NCBI GenBank assembly: GCA_930367215.1
Contig: OV884057.1
Coordinates: 261,038,339 to 261,102,338 of the forward strand
From: Pollenia angustigena
Taxonomy: Eukaryota; Arthropoda; Insecta; Diptera; Polleniidae
DNA: 64,000 nt
Direction of reading: 5' to 3'
Position 1 is the stretch's first letter, and every line of letters begins with the position of its first letter. A model generated the notes under the pieces. It had not been told where the DNA came from. It made no database searches and saw only the letters and a program-made list of their open reading frames with translations. A program made the translations under genes and the position numbers. Of the stretch, positions 46,425 to 57,415 are shown piece after piece.

Positions 46425-49400
46425 ATGCCTCGACTACGCAAGAGGTCAGCAGAGCAACAAAGGCGTGCAGCGCGGCAGTCTTTGTTGAATTATAGGGAAA
46501 GAAATGGAGTGGAAGATCGAGTTCGAAATTCGCAAGTATTATCTTTACGAAGAGAAACTGAGGAATACCGGCAAAATGAACTTCGCAGGGATCGAAATAA
46601 TCGGCAAGTAAGGAGATCAAATCAAAGATCGCAAGAAAGAATGGAAGACCGGCAAAGCCACGCAGATCCACAACAGCGCGTTTTTGAACAGGGAGGCAAC
46701 ACTTCTGCCCATGCCTTAACAAGGCAAACTTATGGATTACGGGAGGAATTGCGGAATACTTTACTACATTCTCAGCGACGATCGGATTCTGCAGTTCGTG
46801 TTACTGGTCAAGTACGTAACACATCTCAACATCCGCACCAAAGGGAACTTTCTCAGTATAGACAATCAGAACGTCTACGGGATGCACACGCGCATTCTGT
46901 GAGACGTTCCGACCCACTTATTCGTTCTGCTGAACAAGAACGAAATACAGAGCAACACTCACAACGTCGGGAAATTCTGGAGTATAGAATACTGGAACAG
47001 CAACGAGATGCCTTGACACATACTATTCGCCGATCCGACCCACTTATTCGTTCTGCTGAACAAGAACGAAATACTGAACAACACTCACAACGACGCGAAA
47101 TTCCGGAGTATAGAACAGTGGAACAGGAACGCGACGCCTTGGCTCATACTATTCGACGATCAGACCCACTTATTCGTTCTGCTGAACAAGAACGAAATAC
47201 TGAAGAGCACTCACAACGACGGGAAATTCCGGAGTATAGAATAGTGGAACAGGAACGAGACGCCTTGGCACATATTATTCGACGATCCGACCCACTTATT
47301 CGTTCTGCTGAACAAGAAAGAAATACTGAAGAACACTCACAACGACGCGAAATTCCGGAGTATAGAACAGTGGAACAGGAACGCGACGCCTTGGCTCATA
47401 CTATTCGACGATCAGACCCACTTATTCGTTCTGCTGAACAAGAACGAAATACTGAAGAGCACTCACAACGACGGGAAATTCCGGAGTATAGAATAGTGGA
47501 ACAGGAACGAGACGCCTTGGCACATATTATTCGACGATCCGACCCACTTATTCGTTCTGCTGAACAAGAAAGAAATACTGAAGAACACTCACAACGACGC
47601 GAAATTCCGGAGTATAGAACAGTGGAACAGGAACGCGACGCCTTGGCTCATACTATTCGACGATCAGACCCACTTATTCGTTCTGCTGAACAAGAACGAA
47701 ATACTGAAGAGCACTTACAACGACGGGAAATTCCGGAGTATAGAATAGTGGAACAGGAACGAGACGCCTTGGCTCATACTATTCGACGATCAGACCCACT
47801 TATTCGTTCTGCTGAACAAGAACGAAATACTGAAGAGCACTCGCAACGACGGGAAATTACACAATTGAGAGATCTAGAGCGAGAAAGAGATAATTTAGCT
47901 CACACCTTGAGGAGATCTGACCCTGTAATTAGAGCTAATGAGCAACGTTTAAATACGGTGTTACATCGAACAGCAAGAACATCTGCTAGAATTCGGGCAG
48001 AGGATATTCATCGTTTACAAACATTTCGTATTCGGGTTAATCGGATTAATCCAAATAATCGAAGAAATGAAAACGCAAGGCAAGCTGAAAGAAGTAGAAA
48101 TATTAGACTTTTACTTTCTCCAGAATCAAGAACTCAACACTTGGAAGCCGATGCACGGAGACATGGAAACAGAATACTAGAACAATTTTCTACAGATATA
48201 AAAAGTGGTCCCACTGAAATTTGCGTTTGTTGCGGTGGTCTATGGTTTCCAAACCAAATGAGCCAATTATGTAGAAATGACTTTCAGCACATGACGCACG
48301 TTTTCTATTTAGCCGCCATGTTAAATACCGAAAATAATATTTATAAATTTTGTCATACATGTTGCAGAATTGTTAAAACTGGAAAAACGCCAACAATATG
48401 TTTAAGCAATGGATTACATTTTCCAGAAATTCCAGATCAATTAAAAGATTTAACAGCCTTAGAAGAAAGATTTGTGGCGCCAAGAATTCCCTTTATGCGA
48501 ATAGTATCACTAGGATATAACCGACAGTGCGCTGTTAGAGGAGCAGTGGTAAATGTGCCAATTCATCTTGATAAAACCGTTAATGTTCTTCCAAGAAGGT
48601 TTGATCAAACCGAAGTCATCCAGGTTCATTTGAAAAGGAGATTGGAATTTAACCATAGTTTTATGACGGAAACTATAAGACCACAAAAAATAATACAAGC
48701 AGCTCGATATTTAGTAAATACTGACTTATACAAAGAGCATAATGTTACTATTTCTAATGATTGGCTCGATAATGTAGGTCAAAATGAAGAAGTTCCCTTT
48801 ATATCTAATCTTGAAGATCAAAGCATTGTTGAAGAGTTAGTAAGAGAGGGTTTTGAAAATACAATTCCAGAAGAATTTAATCCACAAGAAACCCTTCTAG
48901 AAAATATTCCAGTCGAAAATATTCCATTGGAAAGAATTTGTATTGCACCCGGGGAAGGACAACGGCCACTAGATATGCTTTTTGACAAAGATTCCGAAGA
49001 GCTTTCATATCCATCTATTTACTGTGGTGTTAAAAGAACTTGCACAGCGACAGTGGGTAAAATTATTAAATCAGAAGCAAGACGTTACGACAGAAGATGT
49101 GCTCGAGTGGATAAGGTTTTATATTCATATAAAAAATTGGAGTTATCACGAATAAAGAACAGTATATCGACATGTTTACGGAAAAAAATTGAACCTAATC
49201 GACATACAGCTGCAAATGTATTGGATGAAAATTACATTCAAAACCTCGTGCAACATGATGAAGGATTTCACATTTTAAAAGGAGTTCGGTCATCGCCAGC
49301 GCACTGGGAAGGAGAAAAAAAAAAAGTTTTAGCTATGATTCGTCAATACGGATTACCAACATTTTTTATTACTTTATCGGCAGCAGAATCTCAGTGGCCC

Positions 49401-52400
49401 GAATTATTGGTAATTTTAACAAAAGTTGTACAAAACAGAATTGTTTCTGAAGAGGAAGTGATGAACTACACTACCCAAGAAAAATATAATTTAGTAAGAA
49501 CAGACCCTATTACATGCTCACGATATTTCGATCAAAGGATTCGTCATCTTTTTAAACATTTTAAAACTGATAGGGGCATCTTTGGTCAACATAAAGTAGT
49601 AAAATTCTATTGGAGAATAGAATTCCAACAAAGAGGATCACCACACGTTCATGGTATTTATTGGATGGAAAATGCCCCAATATTTAACGCAAATGAACCT
49701 ACAAATTTTTCCACCATAGCTAATTTTATTGACCAATATGTAACAACGGATTCAACAATAACAGAAGTAGCTAATTACGTTTCCTATCAAATACACAACC
49801 ATAGTAGATCGTGTCAAAGGGAAATTCGTGGACAAAAGATATGCCGATTTAATATACCATATCCTCCTTTACCAAATACAGAAATTTTGTTGCCACTACC
49901 AGATGATATCGAATCAAATTTAATGGAAAAACATCGCCACAATTACAACAAAATTTTTAACTTATTAAATGCCAATTTATCAAATGAGGATCTTATTCGC
50001 TTTGGATCGTTCCAGAATTTTTTAGAAGACGAAAAAATTTACATGACTCATGAGGATTACATTTTGGCGTTAAGGTCTTCTTTGAAAAAGCCACGAGTTT
50101 TCTTAAAGAGATCATTTAGAGATAGATATATAAATGCATTTAATCCTAAAATTCTTGCGATGCAACGATCAAATATGGACATACAATTCATTTTGGATGC
50201 TTATGCTTGTGTATCATATATAGTTAATTATATAAATAAGTCAAATAGAGGAGTATCAAGATTATTGCAAGAGGCAATTAGTGAAATACGTTCGGGAAAC
50301 TTTACCGTGAAGCAAAGATTGCAACACATAGGAAATAAATTTATTTCTGCTTCAGAAGTGTCAGGACAAGAAGCTTCGTATAATATTCTTGGAATGAATC
50401 TCTCCCAATGCAGCAATGCTGAAATATTTATTAATACTATGGTTCCGGAAAAGCGCGTTCGAATACTAAAATCAAGAATGGAACTAATAAATTTACCTGG
50501 AGATTCTACAAATATATTTCAGAGTAATCTTTTAGATCATTACATTCAACGGCCAGATGTAATAGAGAACGTCTGCTTAGCCAAATTTGCAGCTTATTAT
50601 ACCTTTTGTAAAACTTTACGTAGAAATGCTCGATTTAACGAAGCAGATGACGATTATCAAGAAAATGAAGATATTAATATTAATGAAATTGGAATACCAT
50701 TGCGATTAAAGGATAATTCTGGATATATGTATAAACGAAAAAATGCTGCCATTATAAGATTTCCGAAATTTAGTGTTGACGTTGCAAAAGATGAATATTT
50801 TCGATATCTCGTCATGCTATATTTACCATGGCGTAATGAACAGAGTGATTTGCTGCAGAACAACAACGAGCAAACATGTATTACTCACAGGGATGTTATT
50901 GAAGGTAATAGAATATTATTCGAAAAATTTAAAGAAGGAGATTTAGAAAATGTTATTCAACTTATTCAGGAAGAGTTAAACATTCAACAACAGGAGGATG
51001 ATATAGCCACAACGCAAATTCTTGATGATGAGTTTAGGGCATTAGCAGTACCAGTAATAGATGAAAACATAAATATATTAAACATTAATGATGGCAACGA
51101 AAGAAATAATAATGATGATAACTTGGATGATATTCGAGTAATAAGACTGCCACCTTTAATAAATACAGATGATTTAATGGAATCAGTCAGAACACTAAAT
51201 GTTCAACAACGAAAATATTTACATCATTTGTTGCGAAATGTATTAGATAAAAATCAATTCTGCGAATTTATTAGTGGCGGAGCGGGTGTTGGGAAGAGCA
51301 GATTAATTAAGACCATTTATCAGTCAATAACTCAACGCTTTAACACTATTCCAGGATGTAACCCGGATTTAATAAAAGTCTTATTAAGTGCACCCACTGG
51401 AAAAGCTGCATTTGGTATAGGTGGTGCAACGCTCCATTCATTGTTTTCTTTACCAATTAATCAATATTCTGGAGAAATTCGACCGCTTAGTAATGACGCT
51501 ATAAACTCACTGGTCGCAAAATTTGTCGACCTGAAAATTATTATTATCGATGAAATTTCTATGGTAGGAGTTAGAATGATGGGTTATTTAGATGCTAGGT
51601 TAAAGCAAATCTTTAAAAGTACAGCTGCGTTTGGCGGAATGTCAATACTTGTGTTTGGAGACTTGAAACAATTACCCCCAGTTGGAGACAGATGGGTTTT
51701 TACCATCAATTCATCAAATCCATATGGTCTTATTGCAGGAGAAAGCCTTTGGAATCTTTTCAGCTTTTACGAGTTAATTGAAATAATGAGGCAACGAGAC
51801 GACAGAATTTTTGCACAGGCATTAAATTCAATGGCTGTTGGAGAAATGGACCAATCACAAATAACACTCATAAAATCTAGAGAAGTAAATAACATCAATG
51901 TCCCAGCAGAAGCAATTCATTTATTTTGGTCTAACGCAGAAGCCGAACAATATAATATATTACGATTACATCAAATTTCTACCACAGAGTATTCTTCAAA
52001 ATCATTCGACCTAATAAAATCTGATACTTTACCAACAGAACAGCGTAATAGAATTTTAAACATGGTATCCAAACTAAAAGTTTCAGAAACACAAGGACTT
52101 TGTCGTGATTTAAAATTAAAAACAACTGCTAAATATATGATGACAGTTAATATAAATACAAGCGATGGTCTTGTAAATGGAGCAGCAGGAGTCTTAATGG
52201 AAGTGGAAATAAACATTCAGACAGGAAATCCAACCACTCTTTGGATTTTGTTTTCGGACGATAACGTTGGATTTGAGACACGCAGCAAAAAACCTCATAG
52301 GTTCGAGCAAACTTGGACACCTGTTGAAAAATGTGGTAGGACTTTTCAATATAAAAGTAATGAAAGCATTACAATTGAAAGAACTCAATTCCCATTAGTG

Positions 52401-53333
52401 ATAGCAGAAGGGATAACTATTCACAAAAGTCAAGGCTCTACATATTCTAAAGTTGTAGTACATACTCGTAGCAGAATGAGTAGATCAGCTCTATATGTAG
52501 CGTGCAGCAGAGCAACAAGTGCATCTGGACTTTACATCGTTGGAAACTTTAACCCTCCCCGGCCACTCAACAATTCAGATCCAGTAAAAAAAGAACTTGA
52601 AAGACTACGATCTGAAAAGCTTTTAAAAACACAGTACGATTTTATAAGCAGTGATGTTTTTAAGTTCAAACTTTATTACCAAAACATACAAAGCTTAAAT
52701 GCTCACTACCAAGACATTTTAACGGATCCCACAATTGTACGTGCTCATATTATTTGTTTAGTCGAAACTTGGTGCTTTCCAGAGGATAATATAATACTTA
52801 CAGGTTTCAGCGTATTAAGCCGAATTGATTGTTATAATGTAATTCAAGGAGAGGAAAGACATCGGCATAAGAGAGGAGTAATCGTATACATAAAAACCAG
52901 CAGTATGGAAAATGCAGAACATTTATTTGGAGGAGAGTATACCATTAATAATAAAACTTTACAATATATAGTTTTTCGTTTTAAGGATATCTATTATATT
53001 TTGCTGTATAAAGCTCCTAATTTCCCTGTACAGCAATTAATACTAAAATTACAACAGGCAATCGATCAATTATGGACTCGTCTTGGAGGAAATACCGCAA
53101 AAGTTTACATAGTTGGAGATTTCAACATTTGTCGAAATACTGAGGAAAGTGATGTTGAAACATTTTTGATTGAAAAAGGTTTTTTCCCCCTCATAGAAAA
53201 AACTGAAGGAACTACAAAGCAAGGTACACATATTGATTGGGTGTTTTCGAATGTCGACGGAAATGGAAATGAAGCAAAAGTTTTTCCAACCGTACATAGC
53301 TATCATGATGGAATATTTGTAGCAGCAAAGTAA
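46425..53333 (+). CDS. Helentron Rep-helicase-endonuclease protein, intact
   Basis: One uninterrupted frame of 2302 codons from ATG 46425; residue numbers here count from a TTG two codons upstream. Order of domains: an Arg/Glu-rich N terminus with 42-residue repeats (about 162-497); CxxC zinc motifs (ICVCCGGLW, FCHTCCRI at about 605-650); a HUH Rep nuclease with PHVHG (H1076, H1078) and Y1267-IVN-Y1271 followed by K1274; a PIF1-type helicase with Walker A SGGAGVGKS (about 1619), IIIIDEISMVG (D1711, E1712), FGDLKQLPPVG, TIHKSQGSTY and VACSRAT (about 2027); and a C-terminal exonuclease-endonuclease-phosphatase domain (about 2082-2304) with LVETW, VGDFN, THIDWVFSN and SYHDG. Rep plus helicase plus endonuclease defines the Helentron branch of Helitrons, which replicate by rolling-circle-like transposition. 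All key residues looked for are present, so it may be active. Element termini were not resolved. Confidence 0.93.
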   Translation: MPRLRKRSAEQQRRAARQSLLNYRERNGVEDRVRNSQVLSLRRETEEYRQNELRRDRNNRQVRRSNQRSQERMEDRQSHADPQQRVFEQGGNTSAHALTRQTYGLREELRNTLLHSQRRSDSAVRVTGQVRNTSQHPHQRELSQYRQSERLRDAHAHSVRRSDPLIRSAEQERNTEQHSQRREILEYRILEQQRDALTHTIRRSDPLIRSAEQERNTEQHSQRREIPEYRTVEQERDALAHTIRRSDPLIRSAEQERNTEEHSQRREIPEYRIVEQERDALAHIIRRSDPLIRSAEQERNTEEHSQRREIPEYRTVEQERDALAHTIRRSDPLIRSAEQERNTEEHSQRREIPEYRIVEQERDALAHIIRRSDPLIRSAEQERNTEEHSQRREIPEYRTVEQERDALAHTIRRSDPLIRSAEQERNTEEHLQRREIPEYRIVEQERDALAHTIRRSDPLIRSAEQERNTEEHSQRREITQLRDLERERDNLAHTLRRSDPVIRANEQRLNTVLHRTARTSARIRAEDIHRLQTFRIRVNRINPNNRRNENARQAERSRNIRLLLSPESRTQHLEADARRHGNRILEQFSTDIKSGPTEICVCCGGLWFPNQMSQLCRNDFQHMTHVFYLAAMLNTENNIYKFCHTCCRIVKTGKTPTICLSNGLHFPEIPDQLKDLTALEERFVAPRIPFMRIVSLGYNRQCAVRGAVVNVPIHLDKTVNVLPRRFDQTEVIQVHLKRRLEFNHSFMTETIRPQKIIQAARYLVNTDLYKEHNVTISNDWLDNVGQNEEVPFISNLEDQSIVEELVREGFENTIPEEFNPQETLLENIPVENIPLERICIAPGEGQRPLDMLFDKDSEELSYPSIYCGVKRTCTATVGKIIKSEARRYDRRCARVDKVLYSYKKLELSRIKNSISTCLRKKIEPNRHTAANVLDENYIQNLVQHDEGFHILKGVRSSPAHWEGEKKKVLAMIRQYGLPTFFITLSAAESQWPELLVILTKVVQNRIVSEEEVMNYTTQEKYNLVRTDPITCSRYFDQRIRHLFKHFKTDRGIFGQHKVVKFYWRIEFQQRGSPHVHGIYWMENAPIFNANEPTNFSTIANFIDQYVTTDSTITEVANYVSYQIHNHSRSCQREIRGQKICRFNIPYPPLPNTEILLPLPDDIESNLMEKHRHNYNKIFNLLNANLSNEDLIRFGSFQNFLEDEKIYMTHEDYILALRSSLKKPRVFLKRSFRDRYINAFNPKILAMQRSNMDIQFILDAYACVSYIVNYINKSNRGVSRLLQEAISEIRSGNFTVKQRLQHIGNKFISASEVSGQEASYNILGMNLSQCSNAEIFINTMVPEKRVRILKSRMELINLPGDSTNIFQSNLLDHYIQRPDVIENVCLAKFAAYYTFCKTLRRNARFNEADDDYQENEDININEIGIPLRLKDNSGYMYKRKNAAIIRFPKFSVDVAKDEYFRYLVMLYLPWRNEQSDLLQNNNEQTCITHRDVIEGNRILFEKFKEGDLENVIQLIQEELNIQQQEDDIATTQILDDEFRALAVPVIDENINILNINDGNERNNNDDNLDDIRVIRLPPLINTDDLMESVRTLNVQQRKYLHHLLRNVLDKNQFCEFISGGAGVGKSRLIKTIYQSITQRFNTIPGCNPDLIKVLLSAPTGKAAFGIGGATLHSLFSLPINQYSGEIRPLSNDAINSLVAKFVDLKIIIIDEISMVGVRMMGYLDARLKQIFKSTAAFGGMSILVFGDLKQLPPVGDRWVFTINSSNPYGLIAGESLWNLFSFYELIEIMRQRDDRIFAQALNSMAVGEMDQSQITLIKSREVNNINVPAEAIHLFWSNAEAEQYNILRLHQISTTEYSSKSFDLIKSDTLPTEQRNRILNMVSKLKVSETQGLCRDLKLKTTAKYMMTVNINTSDGLVNGAAGVLMEVEINIQTGNPTTLWILFSDDNVGFETRSKKPHRFEQTWTPVEKCGRTFQYKSNESITIERTQFPLVIAEGITIHKSQGSTYSKVVVHTRSRMSRSALYVACSRATSASGLYIVGNFNPPRPLNNSDPVKKELERLRSEKLLKTQYDFISSDVFKFKLYYQNIQSLNAHYQDILTDPTIVRAHIICLVETWCFPEDNIILTGFSVLSRIDCYNVIQGEERHRHKRGVIVYIKTSSMENAEHLFGGEYTINNKTLQYIVFRFKDIYYILLYKAPNFPVQQLILKLQQAIDQLWTRLGGNTAKVYIVGDFNICRNTEESDVETFLIEKGFFPLIEKTEGTTKQGTHIDWVFSNVDGNGNEAKVFPTVHSYHDGIFVAAK
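46902..47909 (+). repeat. In-frame 126-bp minisatellite in the Helentron gene
   Basis: Eight units of 126 bp (42 residues) start at 46902 and every 126 bp to 47784. Each begins RRSDPLIRSAEQERNT and continues QRREIPEYR. Degenerate units precede (46776) and follow (47910). Units in the middle alternate between EYRTVEQ...AHTI and EYRIVEQ...AHII, and at DNA level 252-bp blocks are almost identical. The array therefore expanded recently by duplicating dimers. The encoded segment is highly charged and probably helical. Confidence 0.93.
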
Positions 53334-54169
53334 ATATAAGGAAGCCAATAGGCATAAGAATGCTCTCGCACAAGATCAGCTTCATATTTTGAAAAATTGT
53401 TTTCTCTACTAACAACATTTTTTTACAGTTCAGATGGAAATATTATTGTACGAAATTATATTTTCCACAAAAAAACTTACATGATATTTTTGTTAACTTA
53501 ATGGGTAAAAAGTTATAAGACTTTGAATATTACGTATTTTTTCCCCCTGAAATCGGAATATATTTGTAAGAAATATTGTTGTTGTTTGTCATTTTCCCAG
53601 TATTTAAAGTTTAACAAATTTTTACCCATCAAGTTAACGATAAAATCTTAGAAGAGGTTTTTTGTGAAAAAATTAATTCCGTACAATTATCTTTATCAAA
53701 ACCGTACAAAATATCCTAATGCAGATGCCATTCCATTGGAACCACAGATTTTAGTTTACGAAACTTTGAAAAATGTAAGCAACAAAGAAAAATTGGCCTT
53801 AGCAACCACTAAAATGCGCATAGGAATACCTTATCCCATCAAGAATAAATTTCAGTTAATTGATTTTTTCACTCCCAAAGAAATCTTTGATAAAAAAGTA
53901 GAAGAATTTGGATTTAAAATAAAAACACACGACTTTTGACTTGGACACCTAGTTCAAAAATGTACGGAATTGAAAGTCGCAATTTGACAACAGTTGATTG
54001 GTATCTATTCAATATCCAGCCAAGCGGTCACTATCGCATCAAATATGATTTGCAAATTTGGCAAACCGTAACAAACGATTTGATGAATCTCAAAAAATGT
54101 TAATAATCTAATAGAGCACAATTAGTAGATGATTCCATAAATTTGCCCAGATGAGATTACTGACAATCG
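53334..54169. other. Intergenic with a weak ORF and an inverted repeat
   Basis: GTTAACTTAATGGGTAAAAA (53491) recurs inverted at 53619-53638 with one mismatch. A 91-codon frame at 53664-53939 (starting GTG, with PNADAIPLEPQILVYETLKN) has a protein-like composition, but I recognise no family and there is no ATG start. It may be a fragment of an unknown element. Nothing else is seen. Confidence 0.4.
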
Positions 54170-54540
54170 CTAACGCCAGATTTATGATACGGTGTTCTTA
54201 AGTTTGTTGCTTGCGATCTGTCTTATAATAGTTTTCTTCAAAATACTCAAGTTCCCTTGAGCATACTTTTGCAATTTGAAGTCGCAAAACTTTTTGCGAT
54301 TGCAATTTACAGAAGTCCTATTATGCGATTAAAAGCCAAAATTGCAAATGTTAAGCGTTTTTCGATTGTCAGAACATTCCCGTATATCAAAGGTGATCTG
54401 TTAATCGCAATCGCAAAAGGTTTGGCGGCTTTGAATCGTAGAAGTATGCTCAAGGGAGCTAGAATTAACAATAGCAGATCGTTAGCAGAACGCACGAGTT
54501 TCAGAACACCATTTACGATTTCAAACCGTGCGGTTATCAA
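54170..54540. mobile_element. Foldback/MITE with long imperfect inverted repeats
   Basis: The left half, with GGTGTTCTTAAG, GCGATCTG, CCCTTGAGCATACTT and TTTTGCGATTGCAATT in order, recurs inverted in the right half (CAGAACACC, CAGATCG, AAGTATGCTCAAGGG, AATCGCAATCGCAAAA). The arms therefore make up most of the ~370-bp element at roughly 75-85% similarity. A 123-codon frame across it (54257-54628) is a consequence of the repeat. No duplication was defined. Confidence 0.65.
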
Positions 54541-54654
54541 AACATGGCCGGTACCTTTAAACCTAACACGTTACCTAACAAATGAAGACAATCATGCGCC
54601 TTGGAAGTCGGCAGTATATGCTTGCTAGTCAGGGTTTGGATAAGTGGGCGTGCC

Positions 54655-54772
54655 ACAAAATATAATTGTTCATATCTTAAAAATGTTGCTCACATAATTT
54701 TTTGTTCTTATTGCACCATGGTGAAGGGTATATAAGATTCGGCACAGCCGAATATAGCACTCTTACTTGTTG
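54655..54772 (+). repeat. 3' end of the dispersed TATACCC-type fly repeat
   Basis: GGGTATATAAGATTCGGCAC followed by AGCCGAATATAGCAC and ending CTTACTTGTT, preceded by CACCATGGTGAAGGG, is the characteristic terminal part of the repeat family. It includes a GATTCGGC/GCCGAATA stem. The body of the repeat to its left is mostly missing. Confidence 0.55.
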
Positions 54773-55284
54773 TTATTAATACCGGCTGTTAAAAATTAGA
54801 AGTACGTAGCACATATCAGAGTAGTCAAATATGCAAAGAAACCCGTTCCAGCAGTCTCAGAAAAAAGTCAGTTATCATCAAACATCTAATACGGGCTTTG
54901 TTACAAAATTTTTTTGCTGCAGGCTGGCCATGAATCGTATCATGGATGATGGGAGCGACATTACAATGGGCGCTTATGAATGGCCACCAATTCAAACTTC
55001 GAATTCGAATTTAAAAAGAAATTTCTTTAGATAATGATAGGAACCAAGAAGTCTAGACTGTTTTATCACTCAAATTAAATGGAAGTTTAAGAAAATGCAC
55101 ACAAAGGTGGTTCAAGAGGCTATCCGTAGGGTACCTCAAAATATGAAAAAAGCCTATTGATGTGGCTAGATATCTTTTTGTAAAATAAGTTTAAGTTGTG
55201 TATTTTAACATTTGCATATTAAATTTGATTTTTTAATACCTGATACAATTTTTTTATTACTGCTAATGAGCCAGTCCATATTTT
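54773..55284. other. Intergenic, no gene recognised
   Basis: Short frames only. The 67-codon frame at 54831-55034 has no recognisable domain. Confidence 0.5.
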
Positions 55285-56559
55285 CCCAGTTGGCCAAATG
55301 GTCATAGACGCAAATGTCGTCAACGATGTCTTCCGAACATTTTTGAATTTGTCGCCTATATAACATTGATGGCGACAACTTAAGTAAAAAAACGTGTATA
55401 TTGTCGTGTTAAAAATCGTTTTTACGACTTTTTTGGAGACATTTTTCTAAATTTGTCTTGAATAATAATTTATTGAGGACAACGTATGTAACCATTGCAT
55501 GCATTTTGTCGTGTTTCAAACCACACTGACGACAAAATACATGCAATTGTCGCTTATCTTGTCTTCAATAAGACTTTATTTAGGACAACTTAGGCGACCA
55601 TTGCATGCATTTTGTCGTGTTTCGAACCACTTTGACGACAAAATGCATGCAATGGTCGCTTACGTTGTTCTCTACTAAAAAAAATTCAAAACTTTAAATT
55701 TGTATGTTTTTTTAAATTAATATTTCTTGATGTTTTGCTTTTATTATCAGTATTTTTGATAATAACAAAAATTAAAAAATAAATAAATAAATAATTTCAA
55801 TTGTGCAATTGGAATACGTGAATTGATAGGACAAGAAATACAAAAAATAAATGTTCCTGCTAACTACATTGCCATATCGTAGGCTCAATATGCAAACCTG
55901 CTAAATCCACTTTTTAAGTAAATTGAGATTTTAATGCCGTGTGGAAGGGAAAGATACACCTCGTCGACCAGCATATAGTTTTTCTTCAAATTGAGTCTTA
56001 AAGTGTGTTAAACCAACTTTATTTTTAGGTTTTTTCTCAAGCTGCGCATATGAAATATAAAAAGTTTGTTGCTTCTATTAAAAGTTATTGGAAGTTAACA
56101 GGTTTGCATATTATGGGTGTGTGTGAAACGGTAAAAAAATATTTTCCTGTGGGGAAAAAATTATATGTTTCTGCTGTGTGAAATGAAAGCTTTTTTGACA
56201 ATGTAAAATTTTGATTTTTGTGAATAATATTAATAAAATAATGAATAACTTGGAAAAATATATACCATTATTAGTTTCAATTCTTTTGAAAACGAAATCG
56301 TTATAGCTAATAGACAGTTTAGTTTTTGCCTTAAAAGAAAGACAAAGCCGCCAGGTAAGAATATTTAAATTGGTGTTGAGTAATAAGTAATAACGTTCTT
56401 TTAATTGTTTTTAAGGGAGGGTTGTATATGCAACCTTCGGTTTATTCCAAAGCAATTAATGGAATCATGAATGTAGACAACAAAATAACAAAAATGCATT
56501 TGAGGTTGTCAGCAATGTCATTTAAAAAAATTGTCAACTATATTCCAAAAAAAACATCA

Positions 56560-57415
56560 CGGTTGGTCTGTGGAGTATGAAGTGACCTGTTTTCTCTACT
56601 GGATGGCATGTGGATGCAGTTACCGAGTGGTTGCTTGTTTTTTTGCATTTGAGCCGATATACTGCACGAAGCATTATACAAAAAATGATAAATGAGGTGG
56701 TTGCGATGCGTAGGCTTATAAACCATGGAAATGCGGAGGACAATGAAAGACACGGTAGTAAATTTTGCGGAAAAACGGGGTCGAATGCTTTTAGAAATTT
56801 TATTGGTGCCATAGATGGTACACATATTCGAATAAAATGTCCAGTAAAAAAGCACGATTAATACATTAACCATAAAAAGTTTTATTCTATTCAAGCGATA
56901 ATGAATACAAATTTACGGATGTTTTTGTTGGATATCCAGGCTCGTTGCATGACACAAGAGTATTCGTAAACAGTCCGCTATACGCAAAGGGAGAGTATCC
57001 ACCACAAGGTTGGCTTTTATTCGGAGATAAGGGCTATCCATGTCAAACATCTCCAGTGGCTGTTATTACTTCATTTAAGGATCCTTTGACGGAAAACCAG
57101 GCAAAATTAAACAAAGCTCTTAGCAAAGGAAGAATAATTGTAGAATCTACGTTTGGAATATTAAAGAATCGTTGGAGAAATATTTTTAAAAGGGAACTAG
57201 AACTAAAACTTGAAAATTGCATAAAACCCGTGTTCGCACCCTTTATTCTTCATAAAATGTGTATGCTTCAAAATGATTTTGACCTGTCCACCTTAATAAA
57301 TGAAGAAACATCTGTAGAAGTTGACATTTCTGAAATTCATAGGGAAATAAATGACTCCGAGGGTGGCATAACAAAAAGAAATGAAATGTTTAATGAATTT
57401 CTTCAAAACCTGTAA
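56560..57415 (+). pseudogene. Harbinger DDE transposase pseudogene
   Basis: Pieces in changing frames are recognisable: CFLYWMACGCSYRVVA (about 56580-56628), then after a frame change at a T run (about 56636) RYTARSIIQKMINEVV and FIGAIDGTHIRIKCP with the first catalytic Asp. An in-frame TAA lies at 56859-56861, where a KKHD motif is interrupted. After a further frame change at about 56910-56925 come PGSLHDTRVF with the second catalytic Asp, LFGDKGYPCQ, and RIIVESTFGILKNRWRNIF with the catalytic Glu region. These are the landmarks of the DDE_Tnp_4 (HARBI1-like) family. At least two frameshifts and one stop make it non-functional, although the last 156 codons are uninterrupted. Confidence 0.85.

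Noticed and set aside
46393..46722. Minus-strand frames under the Helentron gene (also 48510, 50228, 51971, 53070)
   Set aside because: Opposite-strand shadows of one long, motif-rich coding frame.
47028..47909. CRISPR-like array
   Set aside because: The direct repeats have no distinct spacers and lie in frame in a eukaryotic transposon gene; this is a coding minisatellite.
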